Both the position numbers and the translations under genes were made by a program. Under the pieces are notes generated by a model, which made no database searches, had not been told where the DNA came from, and saw only the letters and a program-made list of their open reading frames with translations. From NCBI RefSeq assembly GCF_000426245.1, contig NZ_AUEZ01000001.1, forward strand, positions 124,001-188,000: 64,000 nt of DNA, in the 5' to 3' direction. Every line of letters starts with the position of its first letter. Positions within the stretch are counted from its first letter, which is position 1. Of this stretch, positions 44,347 through 52,999 are shown piece after piece. This DNA comes from Bradyrhizobium sp. Ai1a-2 (GTDB taxonomy: Bacteria; Pseudomonadota; Alphaproteobacteria; Rhizobiales; Xanthobacteraceae).

Positions 44347-45582
44347 ATCGGAACCTCCTTAATTCAGTAGCCGCGCCCCGGGCAGACCTGCTCGTGGGCT
44401 AAAGTGAATTAAATATATTTAGCCCGTCCGTGATTTAAAAGAAGATAATTAAATATTTATCATGCCACCCGCCGCGGGCTTGCGATCGAAGTTGCGCTGT
44501 GTGCGAGCGCTCAAGATTGTTTGTGATGATGCTTACTGCATGGTGACGGTTGAGCGCGCCAATGTTTGCGATAGCGCACCGATCGATCTGCTGCAGGCTA
44601 CGCGGCGACTGGCACGACGGGCGACGATCGTTTTTCCGTTTCCGTGATGGTGGAGCGAGGGCGCAATCTATGCGGACGGTTAGAGCACCGGCTAAGCATC
44701 ACCTGTGCACTGGGAGTCGATCTTAAGATTGGAACAAGAGAAGGCCGGTTTAAGCGCACGTGAATGCCGTCAGGCCTGCGTCTCGCTCGGCCCAGCAAGT
44801 CAAGGAAGGCTTGGATCTCTATTAACGAGGCCATCACGTAGCGGTGTTCGGGCCGACGATAGGGGAGTGCTAGAGGTAAAATGCGAGGAGGCCTGCTCGC
44901 GGGTAGTCTTTATTTTCAGTTGAAAATCCATTCGAGGTTGACCCGCGGTTCTGCCCTGACTAGGTTGTCGTATCGTTAAAGCAGTTCATACTTCACGAAT
45001 TAAGTGAGCCGAAAATTCAATGCAGGGTCGTAGGCCGAGATAGTTTCTAGGTCGCAGTGGTATCCTGGTCTTCGGCGCCTTCGGAAGAAACCATTTGTTC
45101 GGTGCCTTCGGAAGAAACCGCCTGAATGTGCGCTTCGCTCAATTGACCTCGCAGCGCAATCGGATATGAGCGGTTCGACTGTTTCGGGTGACGATACGCT
45201 CGAAAATAACGTTGTTGCGATGCTCCGCCGTGGTGCGCCGAGGGTGTCAACAATGATCGGGAAGCGGGGCTCGGGTCGCGATCATCGCGGTAGCGGTAAA
45301 TTGGTCTAACGCGACACGATCGGCGAACGAGATTGGATTGATATGCGGTTGATGCCGAAAAATCAGGTTGCACCGCATCTAACACGAACGGCTAGCTTGC
45401 ACGGATGATAACTAACACTCAATTTGTAGCGTGGTTGTTACCAGATGCCTCCGGTGTCACACCTCTCGTTTCTGACTGTAGCTATTTATGATAATTGTGA
45501 TGCTGCTCGGGTCGAGTCTTCGGCTGCGTCGGGTGGCGGATCCGGCGGCTAGCTGCCGGTCCAAGCGCGTTTAGGCGGGAAG
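44347..45582. other. Long sparse region with AT-rich island; no firm gene
   Basis: About 1.2 kb without a convincing gene. It holds an AT-rich island at 44405-44460 with ATTAAAT at 44408 and 44448, a 27-bp tandem repeat near 45071-45119, and short frames of noise-like composition. The composition is less GC-rich than its neighbours, which suggests degenerate or foreign DNA. Confidence 0.5.
45071..45119. repeat. 27-bp period direct repeat
   Basis: TTCGGYGCCTTCGGAAGAAACC occurs at 45071-45092 and 45098-45119. The 27-base period equals nine codons, and on the minus strand a 112-codon frame (45385-45047) would read it as two copies of VSSEG-type peptide. Whether that frame is expressed is unknown. 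Confidence 0.6.
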
Positions 45583-45942
45583 ATGAAGAAGCACTCTCAC
45601 GAGGAGATCCTGTTGAAGCTCGTTCGAGCAGACGAGCTTGCCCGGGCGGGTAATTCCCAAGTGGAGATCTGCAAGGCGCTCGGGGTAAGCGTCATGACGC
45701 TTCATCGTTGGCGGAAACTGCCTCTGCGCAAGACTGATGCGGTCATTCCGTCCGATCCTGCGGCGGACGGAAAGGTGCCAACCAGCGCGCGTACGATGGA
45801 TGAGATGCGTCGTGTGCTCGAGGAACTCTCGCTTGAAAACCAGCGGCTGCGGAAGATCGTCACGGATCTCCTGCTGGAGAAGATGCGGCTCGAAGAAGCA
45901 TCGGCTGAGACCTTTCCCGTTACCCAGGCGCGCAAGGCCTGA
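45583..45942 (+). CDS. Transposase OrfA-like helix-turn-helix protein, solitary
   Basis: This 119-aa protein resembles OrfA of IS3-type elements. An N-terminal HTH (VEICKALGVSVMTLHRWRK) is followed by a linker and a leucine-zipper-like coil (MRRVLEELSLENQRLRKIVTDLLLEKM read in pieces), which in IS3 OrfA mediates dimerisation. No OrfB with a DDE domain follows, and no terminal inverted repeats are seen. GGCGGGAAG precedes the ATG. It may be an IS remnant or a domesticated DNA-binding regulator. The reading frame is intact. Confidence 0.75.
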   Translation: MKKHSHEEILLKLVRADELARAGNSQVEICKALGVSVMTLHRWRKLPLRKTDAVIPSDPAADGKVPTSARTMDEMRRVLEELSLENQRLRKIVTDLLLEKMRLEEASAETFPVTQARKA

Positions 45943-46293
45943 TCAAATATTGTTGAGTCTTCGCGATTGCGGGCAGCTGCGTCGTCGGCCTGATCATGCC
46001 GACTGGACGAAACGTTTGTGCATGACCTTTCGGAAATCCGGTTCCAGCTTTTCCAGATCATGCTCAGGGGTGAGAATCGCAAAGTTGAGAGCTGGGATTC
46101 TGCCGGCAAGGGCGCTTGCCGGCGTGGCCGAACGTTGTTGCGATCCCGGCGCCGGGAGGGCGTCGGATGTTTGCGATGATCCGAACGCGCGATTGACTGC
46201 GAACATGCGCTCCCGATCGGCATATTCTCGCGGACGCTCTCCGTGGATGTCACGCACGACCGTCGACTTTGGCCGCAGTGCACGGATATCGCG
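45943..46293. other. Gap between OrfA-like gene and parA-like gene; only a doubtful ORF
   Basis: An 87-codon minus-strand frame (46257-45994) ends LEKLEPDFRKVMHKRFVQSA, which looks protein-like near its C-terminus. It lacks a clear ribosome site and a family match, so it is not called as a gene. It lies just downstream of the ParA-like gene and could be a decayed partner. Confidence 0.3.
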
Positions 46294-47007
46294 TTAGTTC
46301 TCTCCGACAGCCCTTTCTACGGCATCTGCAAGCTGCCGGATTTCCAGATCCGCCGCGTCCCCGGGCATGAAGCTCGCGACCGATTGACCGCTTGTAAAGG
46401 AGCGGACGAACGCCGAACGACTGGCGATGGGGGGCGCGACGATCTCGCCGAACTCGCTCAACTCCTCGACCAGTTGTCGGCCCTCAAGAGTGCGGCGATC
46501 GAGCCGGTTAGGAACCAGAATGACCTTGATCGCATCGCGCCGACGCTCGCGCGCCGCATCGATGATGGCAAGCGTCTGTACGGTCGCGTCGAGATCGAGG
46601 CCGGAGGGAGTGCAGGGGACCAGGATCAGGTTTGCTAGCGCGATCGACGCACCCATTTCGCGCGCGTTAGGTGCAGTATCGATCACCACGAGACCGGCCT
46701 GGATATTTCGCACCTCCTGGGCCCAGGCGGATACCGAGGTGCCTTCCAGCGCCATTTCGTAAACGGGGAATTCCAGATTGCCCGGCTCGGCCCACTGCGA
46801 CGCGGATCGCTGCGGATCGCTGTCTACCAGCACGACGTCATGACCGCGGCGCGCGAGCTCGGCCGCGATACAGATCGCAATCGTAGTCTTGCCAACCCCA
46901 CCTTTTCGCTGGGTAACAGTGATGGTCCTCCGTGCTGGTCTGGGAGGGGTCATGCGAGGCCATGCTAACAAATCTTCACATTTCCAAGCAAAATCAGCCG
47001 GTTGCAT
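46294..47007 (-). CDS. ParA/MinD-family ATPase, orphan
   Basis: This 237-aa (or 219-aa from ATG 46953) P-loop ATPase has the deviant Walker A QRKGGVGKTT with the signature lysine, then HDVVLVDSDPQRSASQW (A' motif) and VVIDTAPNARE (Walker B-like). Such proteins position plasmids, chromosomes or large complexes on the nucleoid or membrane. There is no ParB gene or parS site nearby, so it is an orphan and may place secretion or glycan machinery; this is inference. A tandem TCTACAATTG repeat upstream (47026-47047) is a plausible operator. Confidence 0.88.
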   Translation of the reverse strand: MQPADFAWKCEDLLAWPRMTPPRPARRTITVTQRKGGVGKTTIAICIAAELARRGHDVVLVDSDPQRSASQWAEPGNLEFPVYEMALEGTSVSAWAQEVRNIQAGLVVIDTAPNAREMGASIALANLILVPCTPSGLDLDATVQTLAIIDAARERRRDAIKVILVPNRLDRRTLEGRQLVEELSEFGEIVAPPIASRSAFVRSFTSGQSVASFMPGDAADLEIRQLADAVERAVGEN

Positions 47008-47455
47008 ATCACTACCTATCGCATGTCTACAATTGATCTACAATTGTCTTCTTCATGGCATCTCTCGAAACGTTCGATCCTGACCTGCCTGATCTTTCGC
47101 GCATGCCTCATCCGCAAATTCCGTATGGTTGCAGCCACAGATTGTGCCGAAATCGCCCGAAAAAGCGTCATTCAGGGCGAGAGTCGGATCGCCGACGCGA
47201 CAGTTAACAATGGCGTGACACAGAGCTCAAATCTGAGTTAATCGCACGTGAATTTAGTCCTTGACTTGGATTGTGCGCTGCGACTAACAATGACTTAACA
47301 AACGGCGCGATGCATCCTAACATTGAGCGGGATTGTGTCGGTCGAGCTGGCCTCTTCGCTCTAGTTGTAGTTGTAGCACCTTCAACTTGCAGCACATTGG
47401 CGCTGACCGCGTGTCAGCTGATCGGTGAAATCTCGGAATCTTGCCAGAGGGTATC
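47008..47455. promoter_or_regulatory. Divergent regulatory region between ParA-like and RTX genes
   Basis: This 448-bp gap carries a tandem 11-bp repeat (47026-47047). It also has a spaced pair, TAACAATGGCGTGACA (47204-47219) and TAACAATGACTTAACA (47284-47299), about 80 bases apart. These are candidate operators for one or both genes. AGAGGG precedes the RTX start. Confidence 0.4.
47026..47047. repeat. Tandem 11-bp operator-like repeat
   Basis: TCTACAATTGA is followed at once by TCTACAATTGT. Each copy contains the palindrome CAATTG, and the two centres are 11 bp (one helical turn) apart. The repeat lies 19 bases upstream of the ParA-like start at 47007, as expected for an autoregulatory site. 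Confidence 0.5.
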
Positions 47456-48415
47456 ATGGCCGTTACCTACTTGACGAAGACTGAGCTGGGTCAATTTCTC
47501 CACCACAGCGGTAACAACATCGAGGCGAGTGTTAGATCAGCATTGATCGACTCGCTGGAACAGAGCGGTGTGTTCCACGATGGTGGAGAGGATGGCACCA
47601 GAGGGTGGTTTCAATCTGGTCCGTTCCCTGGAGGGCCGGTCGCGCCCACCATCCAGGTGCTGGACGTTTCAACCTCAACGACAGTCCAGACGAATCCCAA
47701 TCTGAAGGGGATCATCCTGGATGACTCCGGTGGCAAAACACTCAATGTGACCGGTGGCGACAACGACGTATTCGTTGCGGCGGGCAAGGGTTCGGACACC
47801 ATCCACCTGCATGACAGCGGCGATGACACGGTCTATGGCGGCAGCGGTAACGACCTGATCACCGGCGGACACGGTGACAGCTCGCTCGTTGGCGGTGCCG
47901 GCAATGACAGCATCTATGGCGGCAGCGGCAACGACACGCTGGATGGCGGTAGCGGCAACGACTACCTGAGGGCGGGCACGGGCGCCCAGTCGCTCGTTGG
48001 CGGCGAGGGCAACGATCTGCTCAGGGACTTCACGTCGGGGCACAGCACGCTTTCGGGCGGTACTGGCAATGACACCTTGGTCGGTGTGCAGGGCGATCAC
48101 TTCGACGGTGGTAACGGTAACGACCAGATCTGGCTCTATGGTGGCGCTGCGGGTGCAAACTCGACGCTGCAGGGTGGAAACGGCAACGACACCTTCCACG
48201 TCGCGACGCACGCCGGGAACGATACGATCATTGGCGGCAACGGTAATGATACCGTCGACTTTGCGGATCGCTCCTTCTTTGATGTCACCAAGATCGACGT
48301 CGACGCGAGCACTTCGACTTATACGCTGCACTTCAGTGACAACCAGACGGTTGCGGTCAGCGGAGTTGAAGATCTCCACTTCAACGACCAGGTCGTCACT
48401 CTGCCGAAACTCTAA
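47456..48415 (+). CDS. RTX (hemolysin-type calcium-binding repeat) secreted protein
   Basis: This 319-aa protein has a unique N-terminus of about 110 residues and then six to eight RTX nonapeptides of the form GGxGNDxLx (for example GGSGNDLITGG, GGAGNDSIYGG, GGTGNDTLVG). These bind calcium after secretion. The C-terminal 60 residues (KIDVDASTSTYTLHF to FNDQVVTLPKL) form the usual RTX secretion end. There is no signal peptide. The ATG at 47456 follows AGAGGG; a start 15 bases upstream is also open. It ends in a strong terminator. It is a likely substrate of one of the three type I systems, set C being nearest. No enzymatic domain is seen. Confidence 0.9.
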   Translation: MAVTYLTKTELGQFLHHSGNNIEASVRSALIDSLEQSGVFHDGGEDGTRGWFQSGPFPGGPVAPTIQVLDVSTSTTVQTNPNLKGIILDDSGGKTLNVTGGDNDVFVAAGKGSDTIHLHDSGDDTVYGGSGNDLITGGHGDSSLVGGAGNDSIYGGSGNDTLDGGSGNDYLRAGTGAQSLVGGEGNDLLRDFTSGHSTLSGGTGNDTLVGVQGDHFDGGNGNDQIWLYGGAAGANSTLQGGNGNDTFHVATHAGNDTIIGGNGNDTVDFADRSFFDVTKIDVDASTSTYTLHFSDNQTVAVSGVEDLHFNDQVVTLPKL

Positions 48416-48441
48416 TTCGGCTGCTGAAGATCATGCTAGTG

Positions 48442-48473
48442 AAAGCCCCGCTTCCGCGGGGCTTTTGCTTTTG
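48442..48473 (+). terminator. Intrinsic terminator after RTX gene
   Basis: AAAGCCCCGC and GCGGGGCTTT form a 10-bp stem around TTCC, followed by TGCTTTT. It starts 27 bases after the RTX stop codon. Confidence 0.85.
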
Positions 48474-48578
48474 TGATCCGAAGAAGGCCGCGGATGCGAT
48501 TTACGCCTTCGTCAGGCCACATCGATCAGGTGAAGATAATCGTCGCTTGGAATTCGTATTGCTCTCACCCGCGCAGCA

Positions 48579-49226
48579 TTGCGACGTCAGGAACCAGTCT
48601 TGTCCGCCAGTATCAAGCGCCTGCTTAATGCGGGCTCCGGCCCCGGACCCGCCCGTCGAATTGCTCGAATGGTTGGCGAGCAAGGCTGGGAAGAGGTGCG
48701 CTTCGACATTGATCCGGAAGTCAGGCCGGATGTTCTCGGCTCAATCCTTGATCTCGGCGGCTTGTTCGATTCGCAATCATTCGATGCGGTCTGGTCGTCG
48801 CATGTGCTCGAGCATCTCTACGCGCACGAGGTTTTTCCAACATTGCGCCAGTTCCATCGGGTCTTGAAGCCCGGTGGGTTCGCCCTGATCACAAGCCCGG
48901 ATATCGAATCGGTCGCCCAGTTCATCGTCGAGCATGGGATTGCTGCCGTCGCCTACAATTCGCCGGCGGGTCCGATCAGGCCGCTCGACATGCTCTACGG
49001 GCATTCGCGCGCCATCGAGGAGGGGCACGTCTATATGGCTCATCGCACCGGATTTACGGCCGAGCGCCTTGGCAACTTGCTGTTGATGGCGGGCTTTTCG
49101 ACCGTGTCGGTAACAACGGAGAACTTCGAGGTCTGCGCGCTCGCGCTGATGCCCGAGGCCGACAGCGAGGGCATCCAGAGGACTTTGCTGGAAACCGGCT
49201 TCAATTTTCAGGAAGCGTCGGCCTAG
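48579..49226 (+). CDS. SAM-dependent methyltransferase (class I)
   Basis: This 215-aa protein has motif I LLNAGSGPG, FDIDPEVRPDV, FDAVWSSHVLEHL (motif for the acceptor region), HRVLKPGGFALITSPD and a C-terminal alpha/beta tail, as in Methyltransf_11 proteins of glycan loci. No ATG is in frame. TTG at 48579 or TTG at 48600 (AGGA eight bases upstream) are possible starts, and the frame is closed before 48540. It probably O-methylates a sugar. It lies upstream of secretion set C with a 199-base gap. Confidence 0.82.
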   Translation: MRRQEPVLSASIKRLLNAGSGPGPARRIARMVGEQGWEEVRFDIDPEVRPDVLGSILDLGGLFDSQSFDAVWSSHVLEHLYAHEVFPTLRQFHRVLKPGGFALITSPDIESVAQFIVEHGIAAVAYNSPAGPIRPLDMLYGHSRAIEEGHVYMAHRTGFTAERLGNLLLMAGFSTVSVTTENFEVCALALMPEADSEGIQRTLLETGFNFQEASA

Positions 49227-49271
49227 ATACTCGTCGTAGCTCCGGTCCGGCTGCCGATGCAACCTGCAGTT

Positions 49272-49288
49272 GACCGTCGAAGACGGTC
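49272..49288 (+). terminator. Small hairpin after methyltransferase gene
   Basis: GACCGTC-GAA-GACGGTC is a 7-bp perfect stem 45 bases after the stop. There is no T-run, so it is only a terminator candidate. Confidence 0.35.
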
Positions 49289-49301
49289 GTTATCACGCTA
49301 A

Positions 49302-49340
49302 ATGTTAGTGTTCCTGTCGTTTTTGTTGTATATGTTAGTG
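49302..49340 (+). promoter_or_regulatory. Direct repeat ATGTTAGTG, 30-bp spacing, upstream of set C
   Basis: ATGTTAGTG occurs at 49302-49310 and again at 49332-49340, a spacing of 30 bases or nearly three helical turns. The pair lies about 90 bases before the ABC gene start and looks like a regulator binding site. Confidence 0.45.
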
Positions 49341-49425
49341 CTAAGAACGCGCCGCTGGTCGTTCAGCGGTATGCCGTAAAAAATCTTAACAGACGCTCGC
49401 AACAGGTACATGGACTTAAGCTTTC

Positions 49426-51660
49426 ATGATCACTCAAGCGCTCGCCCAGAATACTGATGCGGATCCGGTGCCTCCGTCCGCGCTCGGGTGTCTGATCATC
49501 GTCGCTCGACAGCACGGGCTGCATCTCACCTCGACGCAGCTTATCAAAGACAACCTGCTGACCGATCTGGAAGTGACACCTGATCAGCTCATCCGCTGCG
49601 CGGAGAAGGCGGGCATGCGGTCGAAGCTCGTCAAACTTGATTGGGACGGGCTTTCGCATCTGAAAAGGGCGCTGCCGGCCATTGTCCGATTGCGCAACGG
49701 AAGCCACATGGTGCTGTTGCGTGTCGAAGGGGATGCCAACAACACGCGCATCATATTGAGAGATCCGAATGCAGCGGAAGACGCGCTGCTTGTGATCGAT
49801 CGACCGCGTTTCGAAGACATCTGGTCCGGGGATGTCGTTCTGGTCAAACGCAACTATGAAATCTCCGACGAGTCGCAGCCGTTCAGTCTCGGTCTCGTGG
49901 CCGCGCTGCTGTTCCGCGAGCGTCGCATGGTCCGGGACGTCGCAATCTCGGCGCTGATCCTTGGTTTTCTGGGTCTGGGCCCGATCATGTTCTGGCGCCT
50001 CGTATCGGACAAGGTGATCTTCTACCAAGCATACAACACTTTCTACGTGCTCTGTCTCGCGATGCTGATGATCATCGCCTTCGAGTCGATGTTCGCCTTC
50101 TTGAGGCAATTCCTAGTCCATCGCCTGACGACCCGGCTTGACGTCAAGCTGTCTACATACGTCTTCGAAAAGGTTCTCAATCTTCCCATTGACTATTTCG
50201 AGCAGACCGCTGTCGGCCTGGTCGCGCGCGACGTCCGTGAAGTGTTTCGCATCCGTACCTTTCTGATGGGGCAATTGTTCGGTACGGTTCTGGATTCGAC
50301 CACGCTGATCTTCTTCCTGCCTGTCATGTTCTTCTTCAGTCCGATCATGACGTTGACGGTCTTGGCGTTCTCCGGACTGATTGTCGTTTGGCTCGTCTTG
50401 ATGTTGCCGACCTACCGCAAGGCGTCGTCTGTCGTCCTTGCAGCGGAAGGCGCGCAGGGCGCATTTCTGGTTCAGACGCTAAACGGCATCCGGACGGTGA
50501 AGTCGCTCGCGCTCGATGCGCGGCAGCGCCATATGTGGGACGTGCTGGTCGCGCGCGTTGCCAAGGCCCGGCTTGCGGAAGGGATGACCGGCAACGCGAT
50601 CCAGGTGGCCGTGCGCCCGCTGGAGCGGCTGGCGGTGAGCGGTTCTTATGCGCTCGGCGCTTATATCGCCCTGGTAAGCAACGATCCCGTCTACATCGGT
50701 GCGCTGTTCGCCTTTCTGATGTTGTCGCAGCGGGTCTCCGGTCCGCTGATGCAGATGGCGCAGCTCATCAATCAATATGACGAGGCGCGAAGTGCGGTCG
50801 CCGTTGTCGGCAATCTCGTCAACCAGCCTGCCGAGGAAGGGCGCTCCGGACACGGCGTCCGCTCGCCTCTTGAGGGCAACGTGGAGTTTTCCGGCGTCAC
50901 CTTCAAATACAAGGGCGCGGTCTCGCCGGCGCTGAACCGCATTTCCTTCGAAGTTCCCAGGGGAACCACGCTTGGCGTGATGGGCAAGAGCGGATCGGGC
51001 AAGACCACCATCACGCGATTGTTGCAGCGACTGCACTCCGACTATGACGGCTTGATCAAGATCGACGGGATCGACGTTCGCGAATACGATGTCGATCATC
51101 TGCGTCGTAACGTCGGTGTCGTGCTGCAGGAGAACTTCCTGTTCAGCGGCACGATCCGGGAGAACATCTCTGCGGCCAAGCCTGATGCGACGTTCGATGA
51201 CGTCGTCAAGGCGGCGAGGATGGCGGGCGCAGAGGAGTTCATCGACAAGCTGCCTCGCGGCTACGAGACCCACGTTTATGAAGGTTCGCCCAATCTGTCA
51301 GGAGGGCAGCGCCAGCGGCTTGCCATCGCGCGCGCGCTGATCGTCAACCCGCCGATCCTGATCCTCGACGAAGCGACCAGCGCGCTCGACGCAGACAGCG
51401 AGGCCATCGTGAACGCCAACATTTCGCGAATTGCGAATGGGCGGACGCTGATCATCATCTCGCACCGGTTGTCGTCGTTGACCGCGGCGGATGCCATTCT
51501 CGTGCTTAACCGTGGCGTGGTCGACGATATCGGGCGGCACGAGGAGCTGTTGGAGCGCAACGATATCTACAGCTCGCTTTGGTACCAGCAGAACACGCAT
51601 TTGGCGCCAGCGAACCGCAACGACAGGCCGAACTTCCGGAGCCCGACCCTTGTCTCCTAA
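49426..51660 (+). CDS. Type I secretion ABC exporter with inactive C39-like domain (set C)
   Basis: This 744-aa exporter is a paralogue of the set A exporter. The C39-like domain (SALGCLIIVARQHG) has Ser-18 where a peptidase would have the catalytic Cys, so it should bind but not cut its cargo. The ATPase domain has Walker A GKSGSGKTT near 520, LSGGQ near 623, Walker B ILILDEATSALD near 645 and SHRLS. The stop overlaps the adaptor gene start. It is the likely exporter for the RTX protein at 47456 or for a product of the downstream genes. Confidence 0.93.
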   Translation: MITQALAQNTDADPVPPSALGCLIIVARQHGLHLTSTQLIKDNLLTDLEVTPDQLIRCAEKAGMRSKLVKLDWDGLSHLKRALPAIVRLRNGSHMVLLRVEGDANNTRIILRDPNAAEDALLVIDRPRFEDIWSGDVVLVKRNYEISDESQPFSLGLVAALLFRERRMVRDVAISALILGFLGLGPIMFWRLVSDKVIFYQAYNTFYVLCLAMLMIIAFESMFAFLRQFLVHRLTTRLDVKLSTYVFEKVLNLPIDYFEQTAVGLVARDVREVFRIRTFLMGQLFGTVLDSTTLIFFLPVMFFFSPIMTLTVLAFSGLIVVWLVLMLPTYRKASSVVLAAEGAQGAFLVQTLNGIRTVKSLALDARQRHMWDVLVARVAKARLAEGMTGNAIQVAVRPLERLAVSGSYALGAYIALVSNDPVYIGALFAFLMLSQRVSGPLMQMAQLINQYDEARSAVAVVGNLVNQPAEEGRSGHGVRSPLEGNVEFSGVTFKYKGAVSPALNRISFEVPRGTTLGVMGKSGSGKTTITRLLQRLHSDYDGLIKIDGIDVREYDVDHLRRNVGVVLQENFLFSGTIRENISAAKPDATFDDVVKAARMAGAEEFIDKLPRGYETHVYEGSPNLSGGQRQRLAIARALIVNPPILILDEATSALDADSEAIVNANISRIANGRTLIIISHRLSSLTAADAILVLNRGVVDDIGRHEELLERNDIYSSLWYQQNTHLAPANRNDRPNFRSPTLVS

Positions 51661-52999
51661 TCAAGCTTCGCTTGCCACTGTTCGCCAATTCCAATCGGAA
51701 ACCGATGCGATCCGGGAGGAGTCCGAGCCGCTGGTTGCGCGGGCCACCCTGTTTGTGCTCTCCGCATTCCTGGTTTCGATCGTCGCGATCTTGTGCCTGA
51801 CGCGCGTCGATCGCGTCATCACCAGCGTCAACGGGAAGATCGTGCCGGCCGGTCAGATCAGCGTTCTGCAGGCGCTGGATCCATCGATCATCAAGACGAT
51901 CGACGTACGTGAGGGCGAGCAGGTGCAGCCGGGACGGCTCCTTGCCACGCTCGACGCAACGTTCACGTCCGCTGACCTGACGCAGGCGAAATTGCAGATC
52001 GCGAGTCTCGAGACGCAAGTGGCGCGCGATGAGGCCGAGCTGAACCAGCAGCCGCTCGTCTTCGCCAACAAGTCGGACTCCGACTTCCAGAAATACGCGG
52101 CGCTGCAGAAGGCGCTCTATGACCAGCGGATGGCGCAATATACCGCTCAGGTCAATAGTTTCGAATCGAAGATCAACCAGACCCAGGCGACGATCGCCAA
52201 GCTTCGCGGCGACGATGCCCGGTATCGGCAGCGCGACGAGGTCTTGCAGAAGATCGAGGCCATGCGCACGACGCTTGCCGAGCATGGCACCGGCTCGCAG
52301 CTCAACATGTATATCTCGCAGGATACCCGGCTGGAACTGCTGCGGACACTGGAGAACACGCACAACAGCCTGATCGAAGCGCAGAATACGCTGGGATCGC
52401 TGATCGCCGATCGCGACGCCTTCAAGCAGCAGTGGTTTGCGCAATTGAGCCAGGATCTCGTGACGACGCGCAACAAGCTCGACGAAGGGAGAGCGACCTA
52501 TGACAAGGCGCTGAAGCACCAGGATCTCGTGCGCTGGACCGCCGCGGAGCCCTCGGTGGTGCTGACGATGGCGAAGCTTTCGGTCGGCTCGGTCCTCAAA
52601 CCCGGAGATCCCTTCATCACGCTCATGCCCCTCGACACCAAGCTTGAATCGGAAATCAGGATCACGTCGCGGGATATCGGCTTCGTCAGGGCTGGAGATC
52701 CATGCACCATGAAGATCGATGCCTTCAACGCGGCGGAGCACGGCACGGCTGAAGGCAAGGTGCGCTGGATCAGCGAGGGCGCATTTACGACGGATGAGGA
52801 TGGTAAGCCGCTCGACTACACTTACTATAAGGCGCGGTGCTCGGTGGACTCGACCAATTTCAAGGACGTGCCGACCAATTTTCGCCTGATCCCCGGAATG
52901 ACCCTTCAGGGGGACATCAATGTCGGCACCCGATCGGTCGCGATGTATCTGCTCGGCGGGATGCTCAAGGGCATGCGAGAGGCCATGCGCGAGCCATGA
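51650..52999 (+). CDS. HlyD-family adaptor of type I secretion set C
   Basis: This 449-aa adaptor has one TM near residues 28-50 (LFVLSAFLVSIVAILCL), a lipoyl half-domain (ISVLQALDPSIIKTIDVREG), an alpha-hairpin and a C-terminal FRLIPGMTLQGDINVG. The initiation codon is TTG at 51650 with GGAG about eight bases upstream, overlapping the end of the ABC gene by 11 bases; the frame is open far upstream but only as a shadow of that gene. It overlaps the Sel1 gene start (ATGA). Confidence 0.9.
   Translation: MSPNQASLATVRQFQSETDAIREESEPLVARATLFVLSAFLVSIVAILCLTRVDRVITSVNGKIVPAGQISVLQALDPSIIKTIDVREGEQVQPGRLLATLDATFTSADLTQAKLQIASLETQVARDEAELNQQPLVFANKSDSDFQKYAALQKALYDQRMAQYTAQVNSFESKINQTQATIAKLRGDDARYRQRDEVLQKIEAMRTTLAEHGTGSQLNMYISQDTRLELLRTLENTHNSLIEAQNTLGSLIADRDAFKQQWFAQLSQDLVTTRNKLDEGRATYDKALKHQDLVRWTAAEPSVVLTMAKLSVGSVLKPGDPFITLMPLDTKLESEIRITSRDIGFVRAGDPCTMKIDAFNAAEHGTAEGKVRWISEGAFTTDEDGKPLDYTYYKARCSVDSTNFKDVPTNFRLIPGMTLQGDINVGTRSVAMYLLGGMLKGMREAMREP

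Noticed and set aside
47456..48415. RTX protein as a toxin
   Set aside because: No toxin or enzyme domain, and no acyltransferase HlyC-like gene nearby; only calcium-binding repeats are visible.
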